DNA of 64,000 bases from Allobosea sp. CS1GBMeth4. GTDB taxonomy: Bacteria > Pseudomonadota > Alphaproteobacteria > Rhizobiales > Beijerinckiaceae. Location of the stretch: positions 1 to 64,000 of the forward strand of contig NZ_FYAS01000003.1 in the NCBI RefSeq assembly GCF_900185715.1, written 5' to 3'. Under the pieces are notes generated by a model. It had not been told where the DNA came from. It worked only from the letters and a program-made list of their open reading frames with translations, and did no database searches. A program made the position numbers and the translations under genes. Shown here piece by piece: positions 46,801 through 54,858 of the stretch (within the stretch, counting starts at the first letter, position 1; each line of letters opens with the position of its first letter).

Positions 46801-47391
46801 GCCGACGCCAGCCGCGCCGCCTTCCCGTTCGAGCAGCCATTCTCGCCGGCGGCGATGAAGAAGGCGGTGATCGCGGGCGCCGCCATCCTCGGCATCGAGG
46901 GCGACATGGCCGGCAGTGCCGTGCAGCACAGGAACCCGCTCGGCATCGCCGCGATGGCGGTGCAGATGCGCGATCTCGGCGCAACCGGCCTGCGTACCGA
47001 ATTCGCCGCCGAGCGCATCCACTATCTCGGCTACGACATCGGCTCGGGCGCGCGCCTCCATGCCGAGCATGACGAGGCGGCGCCGAGCCTGGGCGGACGC
47101 GCCAATCTCGGCCGGCGCTTCCAGTTCGTGCGCACGATCCCGGGCCTCGATCCGCAGGGCAAGACGCTGGCGCGGCTGCGGCCGCTGCTCGGCGGCCAGG
47201 ATCCGATGGTGCTGCTCGAGGGCGATTCGATCGTGGAGGCGCACCGCGAAGGGCTCGACGGCTTCGGCGTCTGCGAGATCCTCAGCGAAGTGCTGTCGCC
47301 GACGAGCCGCAAGGTCACCATCGTCGCCGCCAACGAGGGCTGGGAAGCCTGCTGGCGGATCGAGCACGACCGCGTCTCGCGCATCTACTAA
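43852..47391 (+). CDS. Hsp70/actin-fold ATPase with a long N-terminal beta-rich region
   Basis: An 1179-residue protein. Residues about 465-1000 hold the signatures of the ASKHA (Hsp70/actin) ATPase superfamily: phosphate-1 CIDLGASATS (Asp471), phosphate-2 LDIGGGTSD (Asp741) and an adenosine-site block VIMVPTGR (from residue 962). The first 460 residues are beta-rich and unlike DnaK, and a C-terminal 180-residue extension follows. The lack of a DnaK substrate-binding domain argues against an ordinary chaperone. It recalls large Hsp70-like proteins such as SrfB, though I could not confirm that family. It is coupled to the upstream helical protein and sits just before PBP and SEDS genes. Confidence 0.75.
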   Translation: MTNLPCYNLETRLGSFAATVALDRSGELIDLLAFEAPEDMVKAVTVSLVSHAPSLASGADIGWLQGDALLDKAAIRAGERLVLGLRREAVMRAVANHRAQADVDGDASLEIAFSTIVETASGTRASPRRILKVAALAGASQPEWRIDPVEIDLDSLQAGKLLAIGQIAIDIPRDIVLEGRRGLMVEASCFGIGAQHLSLSVAAPMDHSVSLRRFPDAGSATSRHLIWLADAPALAGQEVRLDVTLGRDAVLDFVDETIQANPRAALQARLTARLGGWIGQDGAGHDPDGPAKPWSSALEARSVPIRSQNRGEVTLSIAGQHFACPLGGAAQFEIASGLNAEVDPDDETSIVRCDGLVIDLRRWPLTRTAPLTVEVSSRMGESEIAEPPTPFPLEIVREGDFGRRGRAVVPMQNLTATLSRAVRTGGANVLRGPITVSLAIRAGDEGGRAFAQASLPLRYSRRVHRLPICIDLGASATSIWSGAPRAAGRATEIKPLALGTWLAAHVDPRHGEAALQDAGAAPLIPSHVGLDSGNNLRADHAPHSLPDLSLIGSDRATVARRLKTFARRYDVSAPAPPPQPGLPEGGRRIDSLKHALMSGAVSLTLNDPVHRYDAAADRVVATNTVEIAPLVADVLDELVDLYVLRLGEDRLRIEDHAPPPVVPRILVSCPSGIGDEIASRYRAALELFAQRLERLFPGATSFPDAAVTVPEAVAAARYVASLPEVRAAVPDQSEALLVTLDIGGGTSDVALALLRRDGDRLSNTTLATFGLPVGGDLIDEALTEITALLIDRAMAGQEAHWQPAFAEASLGRAIQREDSSAIAGRSWLRRAVQQAKARLATRLGERARTSRTRYGWNADAADEAFELTLAEVRSDGEPAGLYVAQGEPKLAETTPRPGLALAIDGPDSSGTRRLVLRLSRAALETGAGEASQRLAEIGAVLGGMLPRLARAAGPNPTRRPAVIMVPTGRAALWPPVFEAIAAEADASRAAFPFEQPFSPAAMKKAVIAGAAILGIEGDMAGSAVQHRNPLGIAAMAVQMRDLGATGLRTEFAAERIHYLGYDIGSGARLHAEHDEAAPSLGGRANLGRRFQFVRTIPGLDPQGKTLARLRPLLGGQDPMVLLEGDSIVEAHREGLDGFGVCEILSEVLSPTSRKVTIVAANEGWEACWRIEHDRVSRIY

Positions 47392-47513
47392 GGGATTGCA
47401 GGATCGTCATGGCCCGCACGCGAAAACGGCTCTGGCGTTCCCAAGGGCGGGCTCGGCCCGCCTCGTCGCGACCGTATTCCCGTCCCGCTTTCACTGCCCG
47501 AGCGAGCTGACCC

Positions 47514-49004
47514 ATGGCCCTGCCCGATCTGATGGACTTGGTGATGCACGATCCGCGGCGGCTGACCTGCCTGCGCGCCGTCGCGGGCGAGCCGGGCGAG
47601 GCCATGCCCGGCATCGAGAGCCTCTGGCGCAAGCCGGTGTTCAGCCTCACCGCGGGCGGGCAGCCGACCAAGGACGGCAAGGCCTCGCTGGAGGACCTGA
47701 TCGACCGCCATCGCGGCATCGCGCTGATCGACGGCGGCAGCGGGCCGCAGCCGATCGACGTGCCGTTCACCTCGCTCGTGGTTCTGACCGCCGAGGCGCT
47801 GCCCGGCGCGCAGGAGCTCGGCCGCTTCCTCGCCGACCGGATCGAGCAGCGCTTCCGCGACGTGATCGATCCCGATATCGGCGTCACCGTCCATGTCGAG
47901 CAGAGCCTGCACGCGACAGCGCCCGTCGCCGTCTATCTCGGCCATGGCGTCCACGCCCCGCCGGCGGACAACCGGCTGCCGCATGGCGAGGTCGTCGTCA
48001 GGCAGGATGCGGAGACGGCGATCGGCCAGCCCATCATCGGCGTCAACACGCCGGGGGGGCTGTATTCCGGCCAGGCTCGCTACGCCTTCTCGCGCAGCGA
48101 GATGCTGACGCCGGCGGTGCATCCCGACCTGCCGGGCGGCACGATCTTCTTCCTCGGGCGCTATCCGGTCGATGCCTCCGCCCGCGACGCCGGCGGGCTG
48201 CCGCTGCTCACCCCCCTGCCGCAGACGCCCGAGGCCCGGGCCCAGGCGATCCAGGTCGAGACGCTGGCGCTGCCGGCCGGGCTCAACATCGATGCCCGCT
48301 TCGAGATATTGGGCGTGCGCCCGCAGCTCGGCCGGGTCTCGCTCGGCCTGGTCGACGTCACGCTCGACCGGCGGCCCTGCCGGCTGCAGGCGCAGCCGCC
48401 GAAGGGTCCGCATCTCGCCGTGGTCGGCCTCGCCATTCCCGAGAATTTCGGCGGAAGGCGGATGGCGCGCTATTGGGTCGAGCGCAGCCATGGCGGGCGG
48501 CTGATGTCCTCCGCCATGCTGGCGCAGCGCGACAGCATCGTCGTGCAGGGCCGCGATGCCCGCCGCTACGACCGGCGCGAATTGCGCTACAGCCGCGCCG
48601 GCGGCGAGTTCCGCGCCGAGAGCCTGAGCTTCGACGGCCGGCGCCGCTCGCTGCTGATGCTGGAGGATGGCGAGTTCGGCTATATCGGCCTGCCGCGCGA
48701 GCAGACGCCGATCGCCTTCGGCCCGGACCAGTCCTCGCGCGGCTACGGCACGTTCGACTGGCTCGGCGAGGCGGTGCGCGTCCAGTTCGGTTCCGGCGTG
48801 GTCGAGCGGCTCGACGATCTCTACGATCACAATCCGGCGGGCTTCATCGCCGCCGCCTCAGGCGGCGTCGCCGTGCAGTCGGCCGGCGACATCTGGCTCC
48901 TCGGCGGGCGCAAGCCGCAGGCGGCCGGGACGTGCATCATCCCGCCGAACGGGCCCTTCGTGCTCGGCCCGCTGGTGGTGGAGCTTCGGGAGGCGACGCC
49001 GTGA
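47514..49004 (+). CDS. Unknown cytoplasmic protein upstream of the PBP gene
   Basis: A 496-residue protein with no signal peptide or membrane helix and no family I can name. It is beta-rich in its second half, with repeated short turn-rich segments (GRRMARYWVERSHGG, VERLDDLYDHNPAGFIAA). The C-terminus CIIPPNGPFVLGPLVVEL has a mild FHA-like flavour, but I do not claim that domain. It overlaps the PBP start by 4 bases (GTGA), which suggests the two proteins work together. The 122-base gap before it holds a 7-bp hairpin (47446-47462). Confidence 0.65.
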   Translation: MALPDLMDLVMHDPRRLTCLRAVAGEPGEAMPGIESLWRKPVFSLTAGGQPTKDGKASLEDLIDRHRGIALIDGGSGPQPIDVPFTSLVVLTAEALPGAQELGRFLADRIEQRFRDVIDPDIGVTVHVEQSLHATAPVAVYLGHGVHAPPADNRLPHGEVVVRQDAETAIGQPIIGVNTPGGLYSGQARYAFSRSEMLTPAVHPDLPGGTIFFLGRYPVDASARDAGGLPLLTPLPQTPEARAQAIQVETLALPAGLNIDARFEILGVRPQLGRVSLGLVDVTLDRRPCRLQAQPPKGPHLAVVGLAIPENFGGRRMARYWVERSHGGRLMSSAMLAQRDSIVVQGRDARRYDRRELRYSRAGGEFRAESLSFDGRRRSLLMLEDGEFGYIGLPREQTPIAFGPDQSSRGYGTFDWLGEAVRVQFGSGVVERLDDLYDHNPAGFIAAASGGVAVQSAGDIWLLGGRKPQAAGTCIIPPNGPFVLGPLVVELREATP

Positions 49005-51658
49005 GCCATCCGCTCTTCCGCGGCCTCAAGCGCAGCCTGACCGCCGTCGCGGTCGGTACCGCCACCATCGTCGGCTTCCTCTGGCTCTCGGGCGGGCTGA
49101 TCGGCGAGCTCGCCGCCAGCCGCGCCTGGATCAAGCAGCCCGACTTCACCGAGACCAGCCGCTCGAACGAAGATCTCTTCACCCAGGCGGTCTCGACCGG
49201 GCTGATCTGGCTCGACCCGGCCGGCCCGGTCATCCGCTCGCAGCCCTGCGAGGCGCTCTACGATGCGTCGCTCACCGTGCCGACGCCGCAAGGCACGAAG
49301 GAGTTCCCGCGGACGCTGCTCGACCGGCTCTGCAACCTGCCGGCCGGCGCGCAGATCCGCTCCGAGATGCTGGCCTGGAACAATTCCTTCCTGATCGCCG
49401 CCGCGCGCGACGACCGCGCCCCGGATCGGCGCTGCGCCGACGGCACGCCGCTGACGCTGCCGGTGGTTCCGGCCGGCTGCCGCCCTTCGAGCTGGACGGC
49501 GCGCGTCGCGCAGACCACCGATCTCGCCGCGCCGCTCAACCTGATGCCGAACGCGGTGCCGCCGCCGCGCGACTTCGCCGATTTCGCCAAGCGGCGGGCC
49601 AACCAGCTCTCCGACTGGGCCCTGTTCGGCCCCCTGCGCGCGCCCGACGACAGGCTCGTGCTCTCGACGCGCCTGCCTGCGGGCAATCGCCGCGTCACCG
49701 TCGACATGATCCTCGAACCGGCCCGCATCGTCGTCGGCAACGAGCGGGTCAACCTCGACCCTAAGCGTGACGCGCAGACCGTGCGAATCGCCGGGCTCGC
49801 CATCGCGGCCGAGCGCATCTGCTCCGACAGCGACGAGTTCGCCTCCTGCGCCGAGGAAGCGCAGCAGGGCCTGCCGCATGGCTGGCGCTTCTCGATCAGC
49901 GGCGCGCGCCGGCGCGAGGTCGAGATCGGCTTCGAGGGCCAACCGGTCCGGGCCGTGCCGCCGCGCGCCCGCGAGATCCTCGGCGGCCCCGGCATCCAGA
50001 GCGAGGACGGCAAGGTCAAGCTCTGGCGCTCCTCGCATATCGAGGCCGATTGCGAGCGGGCCAGGACCAAGCTCGTCTGCGAGCTCGGCTGGCGCGGCGC
50101 GGTCACGCAGCGGCGCACCGGCGCCGCCCGCGCGCTGTTCTTCGCCGACGGCACGCCGGCGCTCGACAATAACGGGGTGCCGCTGCCGATCGTCGACGAG
50201 CTCGGCCTGACCGCGCTGATCGGCTACGGCGCCGGCGATGTCGGCTCGCTCTCGGCGGCGCTCGGCCGGGCCCGCACCCGCGAGAACCTGACGCTCACCA
50301 TCGAGCCGCGCCTGCAGAAGATGGTGCAGGAGGCGGTCTACGAGCATATGGGCGAGCGGCTCGGCCGCGGGAAGCGCCCGCGCCGGCCCGGTCCGCTGCC
50401 GGTCAACCTCGCGCCCGAGCAGGAGCCGCCGGACCAGGGCGACGGCCGCGCCGTCGTGCTGCTGATGGATGCGGGCGACCAGCCGGGCTCGCTTCTCGCC
50501 ATGGCGAGCTGGCCCGATTTCGTGCCGGGCATGCACAGCTGGGACATCCAGGCGTTGTCGACCGGGCGCGACAGCGATTCGCCGCTCGCCGGCCATGGCT
50601 GGCGCGCCGGCGACGTCCACACCATGCCGGGCTCGACCTTCAAGCTGGTCACCGGCCTCGCCAGCATCCTGGCGGTGCGTGAGCAGCCGCGCTTCGCCGA
50701 CATGATCCTGGGCCGCACGCCGCCGGCGCAGCAGGCCCAGATCTTCGGCATCGGCGGAGGCGGCGGGCTCAATGTCGATGGCGTGCCGATCACCAATTAC
50801 GGCGGGGCGGGCTTCAATTACGGTATCCTGCCGGCGGCGCAGAGCGGCTGCCCCGATGCCGGCCGCGGCGCGCAGATCGGCTTCTGTGAAGCGCTGATCA
50901 AGTCCTCGAACCTGTGGTTCGCGGGCATGGCGCTGACCATGGATGGGCGCAAGGTCGGCGGCCGGCCGACGACGCAGCCCGGCCGCACCGGCACGATCCT
51001 CGCCGAGATGACCGAGCACCTCTATCCGATCACCCAGCCGGGCAGCCTCGCCCAGCCCGGCGTCGACCTGACCCGCGGCATCGTGCCGGGCGCGCAGCGG
51101 CTGACGGGCGAGGCGCTCGACCTCGCGGTCGAGGACAGGCGCAATGCCCGCCGCATCGACCTCGCCACCAACTCCTACGGCCAGGGCGTACGCGCGACGC
51201 CGATCGCGATGGCCTCGATCTACGGCTCGCTCGGCGCGCGCAAGGTCATCCGCCCGCGCATCCTGAAGCCGGTCTCGGACGTCGCCGAGACGCCGCAGCC
51301 GAACGAGGGCCAGCCGATCATCCCCGGCATGGATCCGCGCCAGGCCGAGCCCTTCCTCGACGACGCCCAGCGCGGCCTCTACGGCGTCGTCAACTCGCCC
51401 GGCGGCACCGCCGCCGGCGTGATGGCCTCGCTGCCCCCGGACATCCGCCGGCGCATCGTCGGCAAGACCGGCACGGCCGATACCGTCGAGGGCATGAACT
51501 CGGCCTGGTTCGCCGGCTGGATGGACAATGTCGCGGGGCGCAAGCGGGTCGCCTTCACCTGCCTGGTCTCGCATACGCGGGAAACCGGCGGACGCGCCTG
51601 CGGCCGCCTGATGGCCGGCCTGCTCGGCAAGGTCGCCGCGCTCGGAGACAAGAAGTGA
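49001..51658 (+). CDS. Class B penicillin-binding protein (peptidoglycan transpeptidase)
   Basis: An 885-residue membrane protein with a short cytoplasmic start, one helix (residues about 14-36), and a large periplasmic part. The transpeptidase motifs are complete: S545TFK548 (active serine, MPGSTFKLVTG), S635SN637 and K822TG824. The periplasmic region before them (residues 40-430) is unusually long and not a standard dimerization domain. GTG 49001 overlaps the upstream stop, and the SEDS gene overlaps its stop (GTGA), as expected for a bPBP-SEDS pair. It cross-links peptidoglycan, probably with the SEDS protein as glycosyltransferase. Confidence 0.9.
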   Translation: MSHPLFRGLKRSLTAVAVGTATIVGFLWLSGGLIGELAASRAWIKQPDFTETSRSNEDLFTQAVSTGLIWLDPAGPVIRSQPCEALYDASLTVPTPQGTKEFPRTLLDRLCNLPAGAQIRSEMLAWNNSFLIAAARDDRAPDRRCADGTPLTLPVVPAGCRPSSWTARVAQTTDLAAPLNLMPNAVPPPRDFADFAKRRANQLSDWALFGPLRAPDDRLVLSTRLPAGNRRVTVDMILEPARIVVGNERVNLDPKRDAQTVRIAGLAIAAERICSDSDEFASCAEEAQQGLPHGWRFSISGARRREVEIGFEGQPVRAVPPRAREILGGPGIQSEDGKVKLWRSSHIEADCERARTKLVCELGWRGAVTQRRTGAARALFFADGTPALDNNGVPLPIVDELGLTALIGYGAGDVGSLSAALGRARTRENLTLTIEPRLQKMVQEAVYEHMGERLGRGKRPRRPGPLPVNLAPEQEPPDQGDGRAVVLLMDAGDQPGSLLAMASWPDFVPGMHSWDIQALSTGRDSDSPLAGHGWRAGDVHTMPGSTFKLVTGLASILAVREQPRFADMILGRTPPAQQAQIFGIGGGGGLNVDGVPITNYGGAGFNYGILPAAQSGCPDAGRGAQIGFCEALIKSSNLWFAGMALTMDGRKVGGRPTTQPGRTGTILAEMTEHLYPITQPGSLAQPGVDLTRGIVPGAQRLTGEALDLAVEDRRNARRIDLATNSYGQGVRATPIAMASIYGSLGARKVIRPRILKPVSDVAETPQPNEGQPIIPGMDPRQAEPFLDDAQRGLYGVVNSPGGTAAGVMASLPPDIRRRIVGKTGTADTVEGMNSAWFAGWMDNVAGRKRVAFTCLVSHTRETGGRACGRLMAGLLGKVAALGDKK

Positions 51659-54600
51659 GCGAGACCACCGCGCTGCGCCAGTTGATGGGCCGCTGGCTGA
51701 CCTTGCGGCCCTTCCGCCTGCCGCGCATCCGCATCGGCGGGGCGGGCGGGGCCGTCACCGGTCTCGTGCTGCTCGCGCTCTGCCTCGCCGTGCTCGGCTT
51801 CTGGTGGCACAACGCCACGCATCTGATCGAAACCGCCCGGCCGGTGGTCAGCCTCGAGCGGCTCGACCTCGCCCTGGCCCGCGGCGAGACGGTGACCATC
51901 GGGCGGCGCGAGCTGCTGCAGCCGCAGCGCTTCGACGCCGCCGAGGCGCGCCATGTCGCCTTCGCCCGCCAGCCGGACGGGCGCGTCACCATCCGCAACG
52001 TCGCCAGTACGCGCCGGCTCTGGCTCGACTACCTCAACGGCGCCGGCAGCTTCTCGGCGCGCTGGCGCTTCCAGGCCGGCGACCGCATCGCCGCCGGCGC
52101 GCTGGCGATCGTGGTCGACGAGGCGCGGCCGGGGCGGCTCGCGCTGACGCTGACCGAGGCGGGACGTCCCGGCGCCCGCAAGCTCGCCGTCGAGAGCACC
52201 GGCCCGCTCTCGACGCTCAGGCTCGACGGCAACGCCCTGCCCATCTGCCAGCCGCGCAGCGGCGCCGACCGCATCCGCGAGATCGTCACCGGCCTGATCG
52301 CGACCGACGAGCGCGGCGAGGACCGCATCGTCTCGCTCGGCGGGCGGCTGACCTGCTCCGTTCGCGAGGAGGCGCATGTCGCGGCGAGCGCCCTGCCCTT
52401 CAAGGCGCTGACCATCGTCGCGCGCGGCGGCGGCTATTTCCTGGCGCCGGGCGACGCCGTCGACGCGCCCCGCCCGCCGGTGGTGTTCGCGCGCGGCAAC
52501 CAGCGAATCACCGATTTCAGCGACATCGCCTGGGAGCTCGACCCGGACGGGCCGGCGCGGCTCAGCCACATGATCATCGGCCGCACCCGCTATGCCGTCG
52601 ACATCGGCCAGGAATCGAATGGCCGCCTGCCGCTGCGGCTGACGCCCCTGAGCAAGACCCACCGGTTCGGGCCCGACGATGCGGAGATCCTGCGGGCGGC
52701 GGCGACGACCGACAGCGTCCGGCCGGTGGTGACGCCGCCGCGCCAGCCGATGTCGGCGGCCGAGCTCGGCAACCCGCTGTCGTCGCTCAACGGCGTCGAG
52801 CGCGTGGTGCGGCTGCTGCTGACGCTCGGTGTCGCCGCGTTCGGCGTGCTCTCGGCCACGCACCACGCCACCCTGTTCCGCCGGAGCGCCATCCTGGTCC
52901 GGCTCGTCGGCGCGCTGGGCGCGACCGCCTTCATCGGCGCGACGACGATGCTGGTGCTGGCCCCGGAACTGTCGCGGCTCGGCGGCGCCTCGACCTCCTA
53001 CGAATCGGCGCTGCACGCCACCATCCTCGCCTATGCAATCGCCTGCGTCGCGATCATGGTCGGGCCGCGCTTCACCACCCCGCTGCGCCTGACCTGGCTC
53101 GGCCTCGTGATGCTCTGCTGCCTCGGCAGCCTGACCCTGCTCGCGCTCGGCATCGACGCGGAGAAGACCGACTTCACCATCCATGCCGAGAAGAACAAGC
53201 TCCTGTTCTTCGACCTGATCCCGGTGGTCGCAGTGGTGATCGCCTTCCAGCCGCAGCGGGCAATCGCGGCGCTGCCGCGCTCCTTCTTCATGGGCGTCGG
53301 CTTCAAGGACCAATTGCTGCGCGCGGTGCCGGCGATCCTGATCCTCGCCGCCTTCGTCGCCTGGGGCGTGCTCGGCACCGAGACCGGCGTCGCCGGCTTC
53401 CAGCCGGTCGAGCTCGGCAAGATCGCGCTCGTCCTCGTGCTGGCGCACATCTTCCTCGGCTTCTCGCGGATCGACTTCTTCTACAATCAGCGCCACTACA
53501 TCTCCTGGCTGACGGTCAGCCTCGCGACCGTGCTGGTCTTCATCCTGTTCCTGACCGCAGTGCCGTTCCTGAAGAGCGACTATTCGCCGGCGCTGATCAT
53601 CATCATCACCACGGTCGTGCTCGCCTTCGCCTTCCTCCTGCCGAGCACGCTGAAGCGCCTCGTCGAGATCATGCGCGTCTTCCTGCGCCGCGCCGACGCG
53701 CCGCAGCGCAAGATGCGCCGGCTCGGCTGGCCGCGCGGCGGCGTGCTGGCGCTGGTGCTGATGATCCTGCTCGGCATCAATGCGGCGCTGATCTACGCCT
53801 TTCCCGGACTCGTCACCTACGCGATCTCCGGCCAGTGGAGCCTGCCCAAGGAGCGGCTCGCCGCGATCGACGTGCTCGAGAAGGCGCGCGGCGGCCTGTT
53901 CCGCGTCCCGGCCGAGCGCCTGCTGACCTGGTACGATCTCGACCACGCCACCAAGCGCACCGAAACGACGGCGCAGGACCGCGGCCCGGATGTGATCCAC
54001 CGTGATCTCGGCTTCCAGCTGCTGCAGTCCAAGGTCGCGCTCGCGGAGATGCCGTGCGCGCTGGCGCGGCTCGATCTCGGCCTCGACAGGACGCCGACCG
54101 AGCTCCGCCGCGCGCTCGACGAACTCCCGCCCTCGCCGGTCTCGCTCTGCGCCATGCTGCCGGGTGCCCGCGCGACGCCGATCGCCGAGCGCAAGGGCGA
54201 GGAGCAGGACGAGACCGTCAGCCGTTTCACCGTCAGCGACCTCGTCCGCCTGCCGGTGGTGCAGAACGACTTCATCGCCACCTTCCTGATGGTGCGTTTC
54301 GGCCTGCCGGCGGGGCTCGCCCTGCTGGCGGCGCAGGTCATCACCGTCTTCGGCCTGCTCAGCCTGGCGGTGAGCCTGATGCGCGAGCGGGCCATGGGCT
54401 CGGCGCAGGAGGGCGCCAACAAGGGCATGGCGATCGTGCTCGTCGGCATCGCCACGGTGTTCGCACTGCACTGGAGCATCTCCTGGGGCAACGCGCTTGG
54501 CCTGTTGCCGGTGATGGGCCAGCCGATGACCTTCATCGCCGCCGCGACCTCGCATCACATGCTGATGGCGCTGCCTTCCGTCGCGATCGCCCTGATCGCC

Positions 54601-54690
54601 GGCCGGCTGGCGGCGATCCGCCAGCTCTCGCCGACCAGCGACCCGCCGCCCTGGGGACTGTGGCGCGGCCTGACGCGCGGGGGGCTGTAG
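51655..54690 (+). CDS. SEDS (FtsW/RodA-type) glycosyltransferase with an FHA-like N-terminal domain
   Basis: A 1011-residue membrane protein, more than twice the usual SEDS length. Residues 33-52 are a first helix. Residues about 65-155 look like an FHA domain (TIGRRELLQPQRF, EARHVAFARQPDGRVTI, then LWLDYLNGAG); by topology this would be periplasmic. From about residue 380 come the SEDS helices with FQPVELGKIALVL (family motif QPSE-like), the loop motif NDFIATFLMVRFGLPAG with the conserved Asp872, and the C-terminal GNALGLLPVMGQPMTFIAAAT. A large loop lies between residues 720 and 870. It polymerises glycan chains and pairs with the upstream PBP. Confidence 0.85.
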   Translation: MSETTALRQLMGRWLTLRPFRLPRIRIGGAGGAVTGLVLLALCLAVLGFWWHNATHLIETARPVVSLERLDLALARGETVTIGRRELLQPQRFDAAEARHVAFARQPDGRVTIRNVASTRRLWLDYLNGAGSFSARWRFQAGDRIAAGALAIVVDEARPGRLALTLTEAGRPGARKLAVESTGPLSTLRLDGNALPICQPRSGADRIREIVTGLIATDERGEDRIVSLGGRLTCSVREEAHVAASALPFKALTIVARGGGYFLAPGDAVDAPRPPVVFARGNQRITDFSDIAWELDPDGPARLSHMIIGRTRYAVDIGQESNGRLPLRLTPLSKTHRFGPDDAEILRAAATTDSVRPVVTPPRQPMSAAELGNPLSSLNGVERVVRLLLTLGVAAFGVLSATHHATLFRRSAILVRLVGALGATAFIGATTMLVLAPELSRLGGASTSYESALHATILAYAIACVAIMVGPRFTTPLRLTWLGLVMLCCLGSLTLLALGIDAEKTDFTIHAEKNKLLFFDLIPVVAVVIAFQPQRAIAALPRSFFMGVGFKDQLLRAVPAILILAAFVAWGVLGTETGVAGFQPVELGKIALVLVLAHIFLGFSRIDFFYNQRHYISWLTVSLATVLVFILFLTAVPFLKSDYSPALIIIITTVVLAFAFLLPSTLKRLVEIMRVFLRRADAPQRKMRRLGWPRGGVLALVLMILLGINAALIYAFPGLVTYAISGQWSLPKERLAAIDVLEKARGGLFRVPAERLLTWYDLDHATKRTETTAQDRGPDVIHRDLGFQLLQSKVALAEMPCALARLDLGLDRTPTELRRALDELPPSPVSLCAMLPGARATPIAERKGEEQDETVSRFTVSDLVRLPVVQNDFIATFLMVRFGLPAGLALLAAQVITVFGLLSLAVSLMRERAMGSAQEGANKGMAIVLVGIATVFALHWSISWGNALGLLPVMGQPMTFIAAATSHHMLMALPSVAIALIAGRLAAIRQLSPTSDPPPWGLWRGLTRGGL

Positions 54691-54858
54691 CGGGCCTCCT
54701 TTGCGGAGCGGCCGAAGGCTGAACCCGGCCGCATGAACATGAGCGCGCCGGCATGCCTTCGCCGTCGCCGGGCGAGCGCGACGGAAGGCGCGACGCCGCA
54801 TCGCACGAGCTCGCGGGGACCGGGCCGGCGCCGACGCCGCCCGGGAAGAAGGAATGGC

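Noticed and set aside
47446..47462. GGCGGGC/GCCCGCC hairpin as a terminator before the 496-residue gene
   Set aside because: It has no T-tract, and the gene order suggests continued transcription; a role in attenuation is possible but unsupported.
46916..49000. Long in-frame extension upstream of the PBP start
   Set aside because: It runs through the 3' part of the Hsp70-like gene and the 496-residue gene in another frame with Arg-rich nonsense; GTG 49001 with a GTGA overlap and the membrane helix right after it mark the real start.
48827..51574. Minus-strand open frame of 915 codons opposite the PBP gene
   Set aside because: It is the complement of a high-GC real gene. The translation is Arg/Ala/Asp/Gly repeats without domains, while the plus strand has complete PBP motifs.
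51379..54801. Minus-strand open frame of 1140 codons opposite the SEDS gene
   Set aside because: Low-complexity translation rich in Arg, Glu and Gln with no motif; the plus strand carries the SEDS signatures.
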